From: Guadua angustifolia | Taxonomy: Eukaryota > Streptophyta > Magnoliopsida > Poales > Poaceae | DNA: 64,000 nt | Direction: 5' to 3' | Assembly (NCBI GenBank): GCA_036346375.1 | Contig: CM070501.1 | Location: forward strand, 53,733,326-53,797,325 | In this document: positions 49,143 through 60,454 of the stretch, piece after piece | How positions within the stretch are numbered: position 1 is the stretch's first letter | How the letters are laid out: every line of letters begins with the position of its first letter | The notes under the pieces: generated by a model | The model's database searches: none | What the model was told of the DNA's origin: nothing | Seen by the model: the letters and a program-made list of their open reading frames with translations, nothing else | Position numbers and translations under genes: made by a program

Positions 49143-50657
49143 GTATTTTGAGTTCTTCGTCTAGCTGTGTTATGAACAAATGTAATTTTGCCTTATGGTA
49201 AGTCTATGGCTTTGCTTACAAGCGAAGCTCTTTATAATTGTTATGCAGCTGCTTTCATAGGAAAGCACTCAGGGTGTGAGACATGTTTTGGCTCGGACGA
49301 AAGTAGAAACTTAGTACTTTTCTATCCCAAATGTGTTCATGTATGGTGTCCAGTGTAGTTGGAGAGCTATTGTTATATGGGTCATACCGACTATGTTCTC
49401 TCTGTCTTCTCTGTTACCCTGTTGGTTATGATGCTATCTCTAGTTTAGCTTTTAGTTATTCTTATACAGGATAATGCTAACTGTAAACAGATTATTAGGA
49501 TTTGCCATTATTTATTTCAAGGAGCAAAAGCTTAAATGTAGAGTTCATATTTTGAGAAGTTTGGCCGCCCAAGCCTACGTTTTGCACAGTTGGCACTTTC
49601 AGAAATGACGCAGAGATCACTTGTTCGCTTTGCATACTCACTCTCTGTGTGTGTCAGCTTGATGTGTTGCTGAACACCTGGTTTCTCTACGATTTCCAAA
49701 CACCTGTGTGCATCTTCAAGCTACAGATAACACAAGGTTTTCTCCAGTGGAATTGCAACAAACAACAAACCAAATGCTGCGTGTACAGTACAGCGACAGT
49801 GTGTCCATCAGCGCGTGACGCGATGGAATCTGGTCCGTTGGCGTCAACGAAGGGCCAAAGGAATCTTTCCTGGCGCTGCAGCACCTGCTTTTGATCCCAA
49901 AAGTAGTCGTCGTTTTCGTCAACGTTTTCAGAAAAAGCAACGCTTGTGCTGTCCTGGTGCTGTACTCCACAGGCGATGGATGAGCAAAGCACCTGGCGCT
50001 GGCGGCGAGCAAATACGGAATTACAGGGTTAGCAGTTAATTGGCATCAGCCGTGGCCGTTACTCGCCCTCGGTTGGTTTGTTTGCTTCATTCATCGTGCC
50101 AGCGTTGACGCTGTACATTGAATCGTGGAACGCCTTCGACCAAGGCAAAACAAAGAGAGAAAATGGAAATAATAAAAAAGAACATGACCGATGATAAAAG
50201 CAGTCCTCGTGGTTCTGCAACCACATGTTTGTACGTGTCGTAGTACAATCGTACCGGCCTTTTTCGTACTCGCATAAGTTTCTGTCTTTTCCGCCCAGTG
50301 CTACCGGGAAAAAAGTTCTACGGCACTCGGCCTCTTATAGTATCTAGTATAAAAAGTAGACATTAAAATACAAATCCCAAATAACTAAATTTTCTTATCT
50401 CTCCTGATATATACCATGCCTCTTTATTTTAAGAGATATGCTATAGAAATTAAAAGTCACTTCGTGTCATAAAATTTTTCTAGGGTTATGTGCTTTTTGT
50501 CCTTTATTCCGCTACAAACTCTGTTGCATATAGCAGACAACACATTTTTTATGATTTTTTAGCAGGTACTACGAGATACTATCAAATTACACTTTAAACT
50601 CTTTTCTACTTTCACTCTTTAAATTCTGTGAACTTATTAACACTAGTTTATTGGATA
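49143..50657. other. SEC13 3' flank and intergenic DNA
   Basis: No gene recognised. An exact 28-bp copy of SEC13 coding sequence is embedded at 49,683-49,710. Short ORFs on both strands near 49.65-50.04 kb have no family resemblance. Confidence 0.45.
49683..49710 (+). repeat. 28-bp exact duplicate of a SEC13 coding segment
   Basis: TTCTCTACGATTTCCAAACA followed by CCTGTGTG is identical to 48,994-49,021 inside the last blade of SEC13. The flanks on both sides differ. Confidence 0.9.
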
Positions 50658-51203
50658 CTACCTCCAATCATAAATAGTTATTATTTTAAACATATATATA
50701 GAGAGAGAAGAGCACATTAGCAATTCTCTCTCTCTCTATATATATAGTCAAACTTTTAAAAATTTGACTATCAATGCCTTTTAAAATATTTAAATTGGAT
50801 GCATTAAAATACTAGGTGTAGATTTATCTCGAAAAGTAGTATCATAATATTACAATTTTATTGGAGTTATAAATATATTATAATGAGGACCGAGTGTTGG
50901 CTCAGTGGCTAAGCGTTGCTATGAGCATGCTAGCCACCCGGGTTCGAAGCCTAGGCTCGCCCGCGCTCATGCGCCAAGTGCTTTCGTGTGTGGTGTGCAC
51001 GCGTGAGTGTGGGGTGAGTACGTGTGTGTGGGGTGTGTGTTGTGATTATAGCTCGATGGTTGTTATTTTCTTCTACAGTGAATACTAGAGGTCATAGCTA
51101 AAATTTAAAAAAATAAACATATTATAATAAAAATTAGTGATCAAAATATGTTTTAAAGATCATGTTAACATACAAAACGATAACTATTTGTGATTCGAGG
51201 AAA
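50658..51203. mobile_element. Stowaway-like MITE, TA duplication, carrying a SINE
   Basis: Left end CTACCTCCAATCATAAATAG; the right end, inverted, is TTTCCTCGAATCACAAATAG. Both ends are flanked by TA (50,656-50,657 and 51,204-51,205). The CTACCTCC terminus and TA target are Stowaway (Tc1/mariner) features. Without the inserted SINE the element would be about 300 bp. An internal hairpin pairs TATATATAGAGAGAGAA with TTCTCTCTCTCTATATATA. Confidence 0.75.
50885..51118 (+). mobile_element. tRNA-derived SINE (Au-like), 10-bp duplication
   Basis: ATATTATAAT occurs at 50,875-50,884 and 51,119-51,128. The body starts GAGGACCGAGTGTTGGCTC. It has Pol III box A (TGGCTCAGTGGCTAAGCG) and box B (GGGTTCGAAGCC) in tRNA spacing, a GT-rich middle and an A-rich tail (AAAATTTAAAAAAATAAAC). 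It inserted into the Stowaway-like element. Confidence 0.9.
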
Positions 51204-51205
51204 TA

Positions 51206-52992
51206 TCTTGCTAAGATGGTAAAAAGTCCCTTTTTGTGTGTGTGTTTTACTAGCATGCAGCAGCAGCATCCTCGTCGACCTACTCCAAAACTTGAATCAA
51301 CGGCGGAGATTTGACCAGAGCCCAATACAAATCATTGAAACAGGACACTAATTTGACAAAATAAAACTGAAACAGGGACATCAATTTGACAAAAATTAGG
51401 AGTTGGTCTGCCTTTACAGATAAACACAAAATCTCCGGCCGCACAAGTGCCGGGTACCGGAGGAGTTCGTGACTTCGTGCTCCGAAAGGTTCGCGGCCTC
51501 CAGCCGGGATACATAATAGCCTGCTGGTCACCGATCAAGTTATCTGCTTTCTGCATCTGCACGGATTCCGCAAGGGAGCAAAGGTAGCTAGCTAGCTAGT
51601 AGATAGTTTCGCCTTCTCCCGAGTTCATTGTTTTCTCTGTCCACCAGGATGCTGTTTCAGGCGATCCTTGTTGGACTTGGATCAATACATCAACCTTATT
51701 CTTGAAACGGGGCAACAGGAGAGCTGCCGGTTCCCCTCGCGACGGCGGCGGCGATTTGCATCCATGTTTGTCTGACGCGAACATCGTCTAACCCTTGCCA
51801 CCTCGAAGCGAAGGAGTTCTTCTCTCGTAGCCGCCCTCCTCCTCCGGACCTGGACTGATTTCTTCTGCCGTTGGTAAGGAAGCCCTAACTTGCTTGGGTT
51901 GTTGTTCCAAGAGTGGGTTTTGTTCTGGGGATCTTTTCTTTTCTGCGAGGCAGCAATCTCATCCAAATCTTTCTGTCTGGGATGGGTACTCCAATCCATG
52001 CGGATTTGCTTGCTGCGTGGTGGTGTACCAGTAGCAGTTTATTTTCCAAAATTTTTGGGGGTTCAACTGAACCCCCCTGCCCCACGTTAGGTTCTATCCT
52101 GTGTTGTTGTGCACACACTGATGTCTTTATGACGTTTGTCTGGTCTTTTGCTCAGATGATTGCCAACACAGCCTTTGCGTTTTGACAAGCTATATTGTTG
52201 GGATGTTTTTGTTGTACCTTGCATGAAATTAATACTACTATTAATCACATGTGAAATTCGCTTCTGGAAGGCTTAGAGATAAATTCTTAGATGATGCCAA
52301 TGGGTATACAAGGCTTTCTAAATCTTGATAGGAATTAGCGAATAGGATAGGTACTCCGCAATCCACCTAGAAATATGATGTTATCAACCCTTTTGCTCAA
52401 AAAGCATCCTTATATACAGATTGTGATTGCAAATTTCCCTGTGTGGTCAATTTAATCTCAATCACATGGTCACACCTGACAGCATTCCGCCATTACTTTT
52501 GATCTATCAACTTATTTGATATTTTCTTTGGGATAGGATTGCTAGGGTTAAATACCATAAGTTGGTGATCGTTGTTCCAGTAGCTTTATTAACGGTTTAG
52601 TCCCTCAGTCAGTCAAGAGTCAACTGTTAATGGTAGTCGAAGTTCGTCATTAGTGGCAAGCGGAAACCGGATGGCAGATGGACTTTACTCTCAACAAGAA
52701 CACTTGTTTTGTAGGCATTCAAAAGTTAGTATAAATCAATTATTCAATGTAAATAAAGTACACTGAACTGGGTTGCGCATTGTGAACCAGCCCTGGATCA
52801 GATCAGATGGCTGGATTGGCCATGAATATGATCAACTGATCTCTATAACCTTGCTATAATATTTAGAAATGTCGGTATGGTAATGTAAAATTATGTGGGG
52901 TAATTTAGTGTTTTTTTGGTAACTAATATTGAATTTACATCATTCAACTCAGAAACAGGATATTTCTGTCCTTTTGTTAACGCAAAGAGCCA
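51206..52992 (+). other. Promoter, 5'UTR and leader intron of the following gene
   Basis: A CT-rich leader with GCCGCCCTCCTCCTCCGG ends at a donor-like GTTG|GTAAGG (about 51,872). The matching acceptor is TTAACGCAAAG just before the ATG at 52,993. No other coding sequence is seen. Confidence 0.45.
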
Positions 52993-55371
52993 ATGGCAAG
53001 AGGCGCAGATTCATATTATATCGGTGCTCTCTCGCTTAAGGATGGATTTGACATGGGCATCAATTTTGACGAATTTGGGGAAAATATGAAAAAATTCATC
53101 GAGGTGGTCTTCTCATAACTTCACATATTAACATGGTTATCTTAATTTCATTCATGTAATCAAATATTCTAGCATCAGGTAGGATTTTTTTTTTACAATG
53201 CTTTGGTAGTGACTTTTCTTGTCTTTGGACAGTTACCAATTAAGTATCTCGATTCTGCTCATGATAAAGCTATTGAATTAGTTGAAGATATCCATGCATT
53301 GATTTGTGATCACCTTCCTGACGATGAAGTACCAAAAAAAGGCCATGGGACATTAAAGGATCCATCTAGTAACAATGTCATCACTGGATCTTCATCGACA
53401 CCTGTTAAAATGGAGCTAGCTGACCTTAATGAAGAACTCTCGAGTCCTACACCTCTCATTACCACGGAAGACAATTTTATGGGCTCAATTGATACTGATG
53501 CTCATGAAACTGAATCATTTTCAACAAAATGTCCAGGTTTGTCCTTGATGAAAGATGTGAGCTTGGTTCGATTGCTGATCCAGTTTTTTTTTACCTTATC
53601 ATTTGTCTTTTGTATTTATTGCCCAGGAAATACTTCATCCGAAGGGGGTCATATTGAAGTAAATGATCAGCGCATGTTGCCAGAGGACACCTCAATAACT
53701 GAAATATGTGGTATCTATTGTTCTAGTGGCACTTCAGTTCTTGTCATCATCGTTTTTTAGCCTAACTAATTATTTCGTTGTATTGGTTTTTCTTTTCTTT
53801 TGCCCTCAGACAGCTGTACTTCTGAAGACACCATTTCACCGGGGAAAACTGTTAGCATCAAGGAGGAAGGTATTTTATGCAATTTGGAGAAGCCTTCAGT
53901 CAGCTGCACTCCTGAAGACCACATTTCGCTTGGGACAACTGTTAGCATCGAGGAGGAAGTTATTTTATGGAAACCAGGGAATTCTGTAAAATCATCACAA
54001 CCACCTGGTTCGGATTTAGCTTTCCTTATCTTATTCCTCAGATCATAGGGCCTTTCAATGTCAACTGTTAATTGTATCAAATTATGTAGCCAAATTACAC
54101 TTAATATCCATAGTCACATCTTTTGCTCATCTTCTGCCATCGATATTTAGATTTGTTGATATATTTATTTTGACGGAAATGATGTACATGTCCTGACAGA
54201 AACAACCACCATATTCCATGATTATGTATCTCATGAAGTGAGCACAGATAAAGTGATGGAGCAAGCTGGACTCAGTTCCGGACATTCAGGTAAATAGTTT
54301 AGAACCTCTTATATATTTGGCTCATCCTTATCCTTGAGAACGATAGGGGCACGCATGGGTGAAAACACCCTTTCTAAAAAAGAACTTAAATTCATCTTAA
54401 CAAATATTAAGTATTTATTCCGTAAATTTCAATAATAATATCAAACTGGCATTGATGTTCTGACAGATAATGGAGCAATTGGGCTTGGAAGGATTAGTGC
54501 AAATGGTGAAGAGCAATCAGAATTGTATAGTGCAAATGACTCTGAAGAATCATCAGAGCATGGTTTGTACCTTCTTTACTTTTGAAATGTGTTATATGAC
54601 TATATTTCTTCCACTCTGTTTAAATGCACTTAAAAAATGCAAATAACAGCAAAATTACCCTGAATCATCTTAACTTTCAGTCAATAATATCATGCTTCTC
54701 TGTGCTAAATAGGTAACATAATAGATCGGTCTGGTGGGACTATATCTCAGGACTTGAGCACAGACATGTTCAATGGTGCTGATGACTCAAATATGTGGTT
54801 CGATGACATCAGACACTATATTAATATAGACCTCCGAGGAGACCAGGAGCAGATGAAAAATCACAAAGCAGAGGTGTTCTCAGTTCCTCAACCAAAAAAC
54901 ACATCATTCAAGGTACTTGTATTTGAAATACGGTGGCAATGTGGTAGAAATGAAAAAGAACTGGGTGGTGATAGATTGATGTAATTACAGTATAATGTCC
55001 TTTTCGTGTAAATTTAACTAGGCAGAGCTCTTCTTTCAACTCAGTGTTACTATTTCTGAATTTATTTCCTACACATGCTCAAAAAATTATGGGAATAATG
55101 CTGTATTGCTAAACAACTGTCTCATGTATGCCAATCTTGCTATTGTTATCAATCATGTTATTTTTAGCCTTCTCTGCAAAAGCACAGCAACTGATGTTCT
55201 CACTCCTTTCAGAAAAAATTTATGAGGAGCTTGTCGAATAAACTCCGGTGGTCAAAGAAGGGTATGAATGTGCATCAGGCTGTCCCTGTTAAAGCTCTGG
55301 AAGCAGAAAATGTCAGATGTCATGCAGTTTCTTCATCAGATGGTCTGGAGGATAGTTGGGAGCTCTTGTAA
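52993..55371 (+). CDS. Unrecognised plant protein, 413 aa, eight coding exons
   Basis: I do not recognise the family. Coding exons: 52,993-53,103; 53,233-53,536; 53,627-53,710; 53,810-54,007; 54,200-54,289; 54,467-54,562; 54,713-54,912; 55,213-55,371. They sum to 1,242 bp with an open frame; five internal junctions are phase 1. The first donor could also lie 3 bp later. The N-terminus MARGADSYYIGALSLKDGFD is followed by a helical part (KYLDSAHDKAIELVEDIHAL). The middle is acidic and Ser/Thr-rich, with two tandem copies of an approximately 30-residue unit (SCTSEDTISPGKTVSIKEE / SCTPEDHISLGTTVSIEEE). A basic segment KKFMRSLSNKLRWSKKG precedes an acidic C-terminal EDSWELL. There is no signal peptide or membrane segment. 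It is probably an intracellular, largely disordered protein. Coherent splice sites and frame argue for a real gene. Confidence 0.8.
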
Positions 55372-56062
55372 ATATGCAAGAAGCTCCATATCTGTTTACA
55401 GGGGAAAACTTGCGTAAACTGAATTTCCTTAATTACTGCTTATCTCAAAAGGGGATGGAAAGGTGAGGATTTGCATCTCTAGGATACATCTATCGGCGTA
55501 ACTGTAATTCTCAGCTGAGGTTATGTAAAGCTCTTCAAATTTTCTCTTCATGACCCGGACTTCTTACTGATCTGAATTGCATGCAACAAAAGATCTGTAT
55601 GCATACACTTTTCAGCTGTCAAAAATTTTCAGCTAGCCCATCGTGCCTTCTTGGCTGTGCTGATCGGTGGTGGTTGCCAAAGATCTGTATCTACTTTCTT
55701 CTGGAAGTTTCATAAAATTCAGTTTGAATATACTGGCATTGGCATTGTTTTGTTCATAAGCTGTTCACGCTCCATGTTTGATTGTTCTTAAGTCTGAGGA
55801 TCAACATGTTAAGACCGAGAAGATTTTGTCCACGCAAGTCTAAAATTAACTACTCTTGAGCCGCGCTTTATTGATTGACCAAAAGGGTAGAAATTTGTAT
55901 TATTATCTTGCATCGTCACAACGACAAGGAAACAGCACCATGCATCCATTCAACCCGGAGCGTCCGTACGATCGGTGGGCTACTTTAACATAAGCAAGAC
56001 GTGCATGCAAAAGCGCCACGCTGGCCACGCATGCACATGAACGAAGGCGCCGCCGGCCGGCA
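55372..56062. other. Convergent 3' flanks of the unknown gene and cysteine protease 1
   Basis: 3'UTR-like AT-rich DNA; no additional ORF or repeat is recognised. Confidence 0.5.
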
Positions 56063-57251
56063 TCAAGCCGTCGGGTAGAAGGGCGAGGTGGCGAGGCCGC
56101 AGGTGCCCGACGGCCACCACACGTCCTTGGCGAGGTAGACATAGCCCTGGTCGCCCCAGTCGTCGCTCCACGAGTTCTTGGCGATCCAGTACTTATTCCC
56201 GGGGCCGCCGTACCCCTCGCAGTAGCCGACGATGGTCAACGCATGGTTCACCCTCTCGGCGTCGGCAGCGCATGGGCCGCGGTAGATGCCGCCGTCGTAG
56301 AACATGAACTCCCACGCGCTGGCGTCAATGTACACCGTCACGGGCTGCCGCGCCACCGCCATCGCCAGCTGCCGCTCGTTGTTGGGCGGCACGGCCTTGA
56401 AGCCCGACACGGATGCCTGGTGTTCGAACAGCAGCTTGCCCACGTCGCAGTTGCCCTTGACGCCCCTGTATGGGTACTTCTCCTCCGACGTGATGCCGCC
56501 GCGGGAGGCCACGAGACTCAAGGCCGAATCGGAGCGGCCGCCGCCGCACCCGTTGCTCCCGGTGTCGCAGTCCACGAGCTCCTGCTCCGACAGCGACACC
56601 AGGTCGCCGGTCCTACTCCTGATCTTGTTAAGGCCTTCGACGGCCGCGACAGCCGCGAATGCCCAGCACGACACTGCCATTTGCACCAACACAAACACGA
56701 GTAATTAGGCGAAAACACGCCCGCTACTCTACAGGAATTGATCATCCCGGGTCAGAAAGAGCAAGCTTACAGCAAGAGTTTTGAAACTTGACGCCGGTGA
56801 CGGCACCGCTGGAGCGCCAGTCGACGCAGCACGGCATCCAAGAGTCGTTGGAGAGGTGGCTGGGAGGTGGGGAGCTGAAGCCGGTGCTGTCGAACCCGGT
56901 GAACCGTTCGACGAACTCCCTTGCGGTGAGGTCCCCAAACCTGTTCATGCCGACGGTGCCCTCAACGATGGTCTGCGGTGCGAACTCGCCGACGCCGAAG
57001 TCAACCACCGTCTGGCTGGCGAACTCGCCGATGCGGTTGGTGTGGTTCTTCCAGATCTGGTACCGCTTCTCCTGCTCCTGCTTGTGCGGGTAGTGCTTAG
57101 AGTACCTGGCCATCCACTCGGAGAACCTGGACCTCATCTCGGCATCGGACTTCTGGCAGGACGGCCGCGGGTTCGCCGCCTCTAGTAGGACCTGCAGTAA
57201 GAGGCAAGTGATGCACAGGAGTAGCACAAGGTAAGGCGTGGAAGAAGCCAT
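56063..57251 (-). CDS. Papain-family (C1A) cysteine protease 1, atypical active-site loop
   Basis: A secreted or vacuolar endopeptidase made as a zymogen. Exon 1 is 57,251-56,771 and exon 2 is 56,673-56,063; 363 aa, split in phase 1 at the position shared with the neighbouring protease gene. A signal peptide (VLLLCITCLLLQVLLEA) is followed by an I29 prodomain with ERFNIN-type (EKRYQIWKNHTNRI) and GMNRFGDLT motifs. The mature part starts near CCVDWRSSGAVTGVK. The catalytic set is present: Gln157, Cys163 (SCWAF), His304 (VNHALTIVGY), Asn327 (KNSW). It is odd in that the normally invariant loop GSCGSCW reads NSCLSCW, so papain positions 20 and 23 are Asn and Leu. The prodomain also contains a 13-residue tandem repeat absent from the paralogue. 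TATA and ATG are about 90 bp apart. Confidence 0.92.
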
Positions 57252-57337
57252 TTTGATTAGTTTAGGTCGTGTTATACTTAATGCATGCAGCTTATGCTTG
57301 TGTTATGCATGGATGGAAGACATGCCCCAGACCAAGG

Positions 57338-57345
57338 TTTATATA
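57338..57345 (-). promoter_or_regulatory. TATA box of cysteine protease 1
   Basis: TATATAAA on the minus strand, 87 bp before the ATG. An RY-type TGCATGCA lies at 57,282-57,289 between it and the start codon; such motifs are common in seed-expressed promoters. Confidence 0.7.
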
Positions 57346-57770
57346 GATGTCAGGATGTGTTGATGATGCAAGGGTTAATTTGCGTCGTTGTGGCTTGTGA
57401 TGAGTTGTTGTGTATGTAGCTAGGATCAGTGAGAAAGACTCTGGGTACTGGAGATTAGCTTTGGTCAGTACTCAGTAGGATGGTTCAATTGATCAATTCA
57501 TTTATAACAAATTGAGTATAGTTTAATTATTAGGGGTATGATTTTAGTCAGACATGCCTATACACGATTAATTAAATCATTGGATGATGCAAATGTGTTC
57601 AGTATTTCGTTGCAGACTAGGTCGTCGCTGTTTGCAGTTGTTGAATGTACTAGTGGCTATGATTTGGTTGGAGTATAAAACTAAGTACTTTGACGGATAT
57701 AACCAATTTGGTTTTATCTTACTGATTTGGTTGGAGTGATGACAGTGTATATCGATCTTAGCCTCTTAGG
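57346..57770. other. Shared upstream region of the divergent protease pair (protease 1 side)
   Basis: AT-rich with no ORF; the hAT-type element begins at its far end. Confidence 0.5.
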
Positions 57771-58370
57771 TAGGGCTGGAAACGAGAGCCAGGCTCGGCT
57801 CGGCTCGGCTCGGTTCGGCTCGATCAAGTGGCAAGCCGAGCCACTTGGCCCGGCCCTAAGGTGCGGCTCGGTTCGAGGTCGGCTCGCGAGCTGGCTCGTC
57901 GGTTTGCCGAGCCAGACCAATAAAAGTTTTTTTTCAATTTTTAATATAAAACTTCAGAAATGACCAAACAACATAACTTTTAAGTAATAAAGTCAAGATA
58001 TTACTAAAAAAAACAGAATTGCATTTGCATTCATTATCAAGAGTTGAAGAAATTGCATTCAGAATTAGTAAACACTGGCATTGCATTCAGAATTAGTAAA
58101 CCTAGAGGTTCAATAGAACAATTAGTAAACAGAAACACTGACATTGCATCATCAAGGGTTCAAGAATTCAAAATTCAGAAGGTATCGTTTAGGATTTTGC
58201 TCATATGGGCTAATTGGGCCAAGCCAACGAGCGGCTTACGAGCCGAGCCGAGCCGGTTCGCTGAAAAATCGAGCCACAAAAATAGGCTCGACTCGGGCTC
58301 GCTCCGAGCCGCGAGCCTGACCGAGCCGAGCCGAGCCTGAGCCGAGCTGTAAGCCAAATTTCCAGCCCTA
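57771..58370. mobile_element. Non-autonomous hAT (Ac/Ds-like) element, exactly 600 bp
   Basis: CTCTTAGG is duplicated at 57,763-57,770 and 58,371-58,378. The termini are TAGGGCTGGAAACG and, inverted, TAGGGCTGGAAATT, close to the TAGGGATGAAA end of maize Ac. The subterminal regions carry many CGGCTCGGCTCGG and CCGAGCCGAGCC repeats in opposite orientations, and the middle is AT-rich. It has no coding capacity. Confidence 0.95.
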
Positions 58371-58559
58371 CTCTTAGGCTCTAGTTGACATCGCAGTAGT
58401 TTTTTTAAAAGCACTTTTATTTGTTCTATTTTTATTTTAACTGAAACGACAAGAGCGTTGCTATGCATTAAGAAAGGAAAGCGATGATACAATCTTTTTT
58501 TTTTGCCACAATAGCAACTCTTATTGGAATTAGCAAAGTTTCATACGTATAACTAGTTA

Positions 58560-58856
58560 GAGCATCTCCAAGAGTGCCCTAAAGCCGCTGCCACAGACGA
58601 TGATAGCAACTGAAGGGACCAAACAATGCGTCCCTCCCCATTTATCCTCCTAGTATATACGATCCTTTTTCCAATCGGACAGGAACCATCGGTCTTTCGG
58701 ACAGAGTCTGCTGTGGAGCAATTCAAATGTGTTTTTTTGGGGAGAAAATATAGGAACAGTTGGAGAATAAGGTATTTTGTAGGCTCAAAAACTTTTGAGA
58801 AGGTCCCAATCTAAAGATATTGGGAGTCTAAATATTAGGAATTGTTGGAGATGCTC
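58560..58856. mobile_element. Tourist-like MITE, TTA duplication
   Basis: GAGCATCTCCAAGAG at the left and the inverse of TTGGAGATGCTC at the right, flanked by TTA (58,557-58,559 and 58,857-58,859). 297 bp, non-coding; the terminal motif is shared with the MITE at 26,466-26,737. Confidence 0.88.
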
Positions 58857-58859
58857 TTA

Positions 58860-60313
58860 GATTCCAAGTCACAACACAACATAACACAGTAATTGCAATT
58901 CTGTCCTTTAATGGTGCACTGATTTTTCTTTTTTGTTTTTTTTTTGCCCCTTTTTTGTCCCCATCCTAAGGGATGCATCATGGAGTACTTTTTCTTTGTC
59001 CAGTACTAATATTAGTAACACAAGTGGAATTTGGGAACTAATTTAATTGTTGAACTCGCAACACCTCGAGGTCCTCGATGTTGTGCAAGTCATTTGCACT
59101 GCGTCGAGGTACGGACGTACGTACACGCATGAGATCATGAGCGAACCTTTCAATCCGTGGAGCTCGTCAGAAAATTAATTTCAGCGTGAAACACTAATAA
59201 GTCGTGCTAGCACTTCGGAAACGGTAAACGCATATATAGTACGCGAGCATGTACTACGTGCGTATACCGTTGCCGTATCTATCATCGACCAGACGAATCA
59301 TATATAATGTACCAAGGATTAACTACATATTGCCAGACGACCGCATCAATCCATCAAATTGTTGTAGTCAATGTCTCAATGCCTCCACCGAACACATATA
59401 TATTGAACATAATGTCGGTTTGTAGTATTATTGTCGTCAGCGACTGTAGCTGTTCACCTACGCGAAAGCTTCGCATATAAATGAGTAAGCTAAACAAACG
59501 TTGCAAGCAACACGTGATGGCACGTTTCAACTATACGCATGTCCTCGTCAGAAATAAGAAATTACGGATGTCCTTGAATGATTCCGCCAGTGGATTTTCA
59601 TCAGCGACCCATTTATAAGCATTGTTTCCAGTACTACGAAATTTTCCAGTGTTGGATGTGAATTTGACGGTGTAAATCATGCATTCTTTTACAAGCAAAT
59701 TGCCGAAAGTTTGGAGCGTACTCTTTGGGTCTAGTAGAGCCGGTCATTGCGTGTTGAGAATGATCGAGGTACGTAAGTATAACAAATATGTGAGGAATTG
59801 AACAAAGAAAGTTTAGCATGATGCATGACCTGAGGCGGAGCTATTTCCCGGGTAGATAGGCAACTGCCTAGGATCACCGACGACAAACAATGGAACTCCG
59901 GTTTTCCAGCCACTGTTGGGTACCATGAAAGTCGCATCTTCTTGAGTATGTTCTTGGCTGTAGTTCAACTTGCGTAGTCTCCCAAAATTTTATGACTCTG
60001 CCATTGACATGACATGGAAGTACAGAGTCTACAGATCGACCATGTCAAAAGGACGTACGTTCATAGGCACCTACATCACGGACGCTAAAATGTCAACACA
60101 CGAACTTCTTCCGTGTACATGTTTTTCCTGTAACAACTAACAACTACTGATCGATACACTTATGTAATCAATTGAGGCGAAACCAGCAATGAACTGCATG
60201 CTAGCCAACTTGGATGCACTAGGCTGAACAAGTACTTGGTCGATCCTAACCTCATCGTTAGTTATAGTTAGCCATGCACTACCCTCACACACCAAGTCAC
60301 AGACTCCTCTCCT
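58860..60313. other. Upstream region of cysteine protease 2, no gene seen
   Basis: AT-rich intergenic DNA with short unsupported ORFs; the proximal part is the promoter of the next gene. Confidence 0.5.
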
Positions 60314-60321
60314 TATATAAA
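60314..60321 (+). promoter_or_regulatory. TATA box of cysteine protease 2
   Basis: TATATAAA 141 bp before the ATG at 60,455, implying transcription start near 60,345 and a 5'UTR of about 110 bp. Confidence 0.75.
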
Positions 60322-60454
60322 GCCTTCTTCTTGAGAACAATTCATCACAAATTCACAATTTCGATAGCTACACTAGTAAGACTGAACGGAGAATTGAAGA
60401 AGAGAAGCTAGCATCGAGTATAGAAGTAACAATTGATAGCACTTGGGAGTTAGG

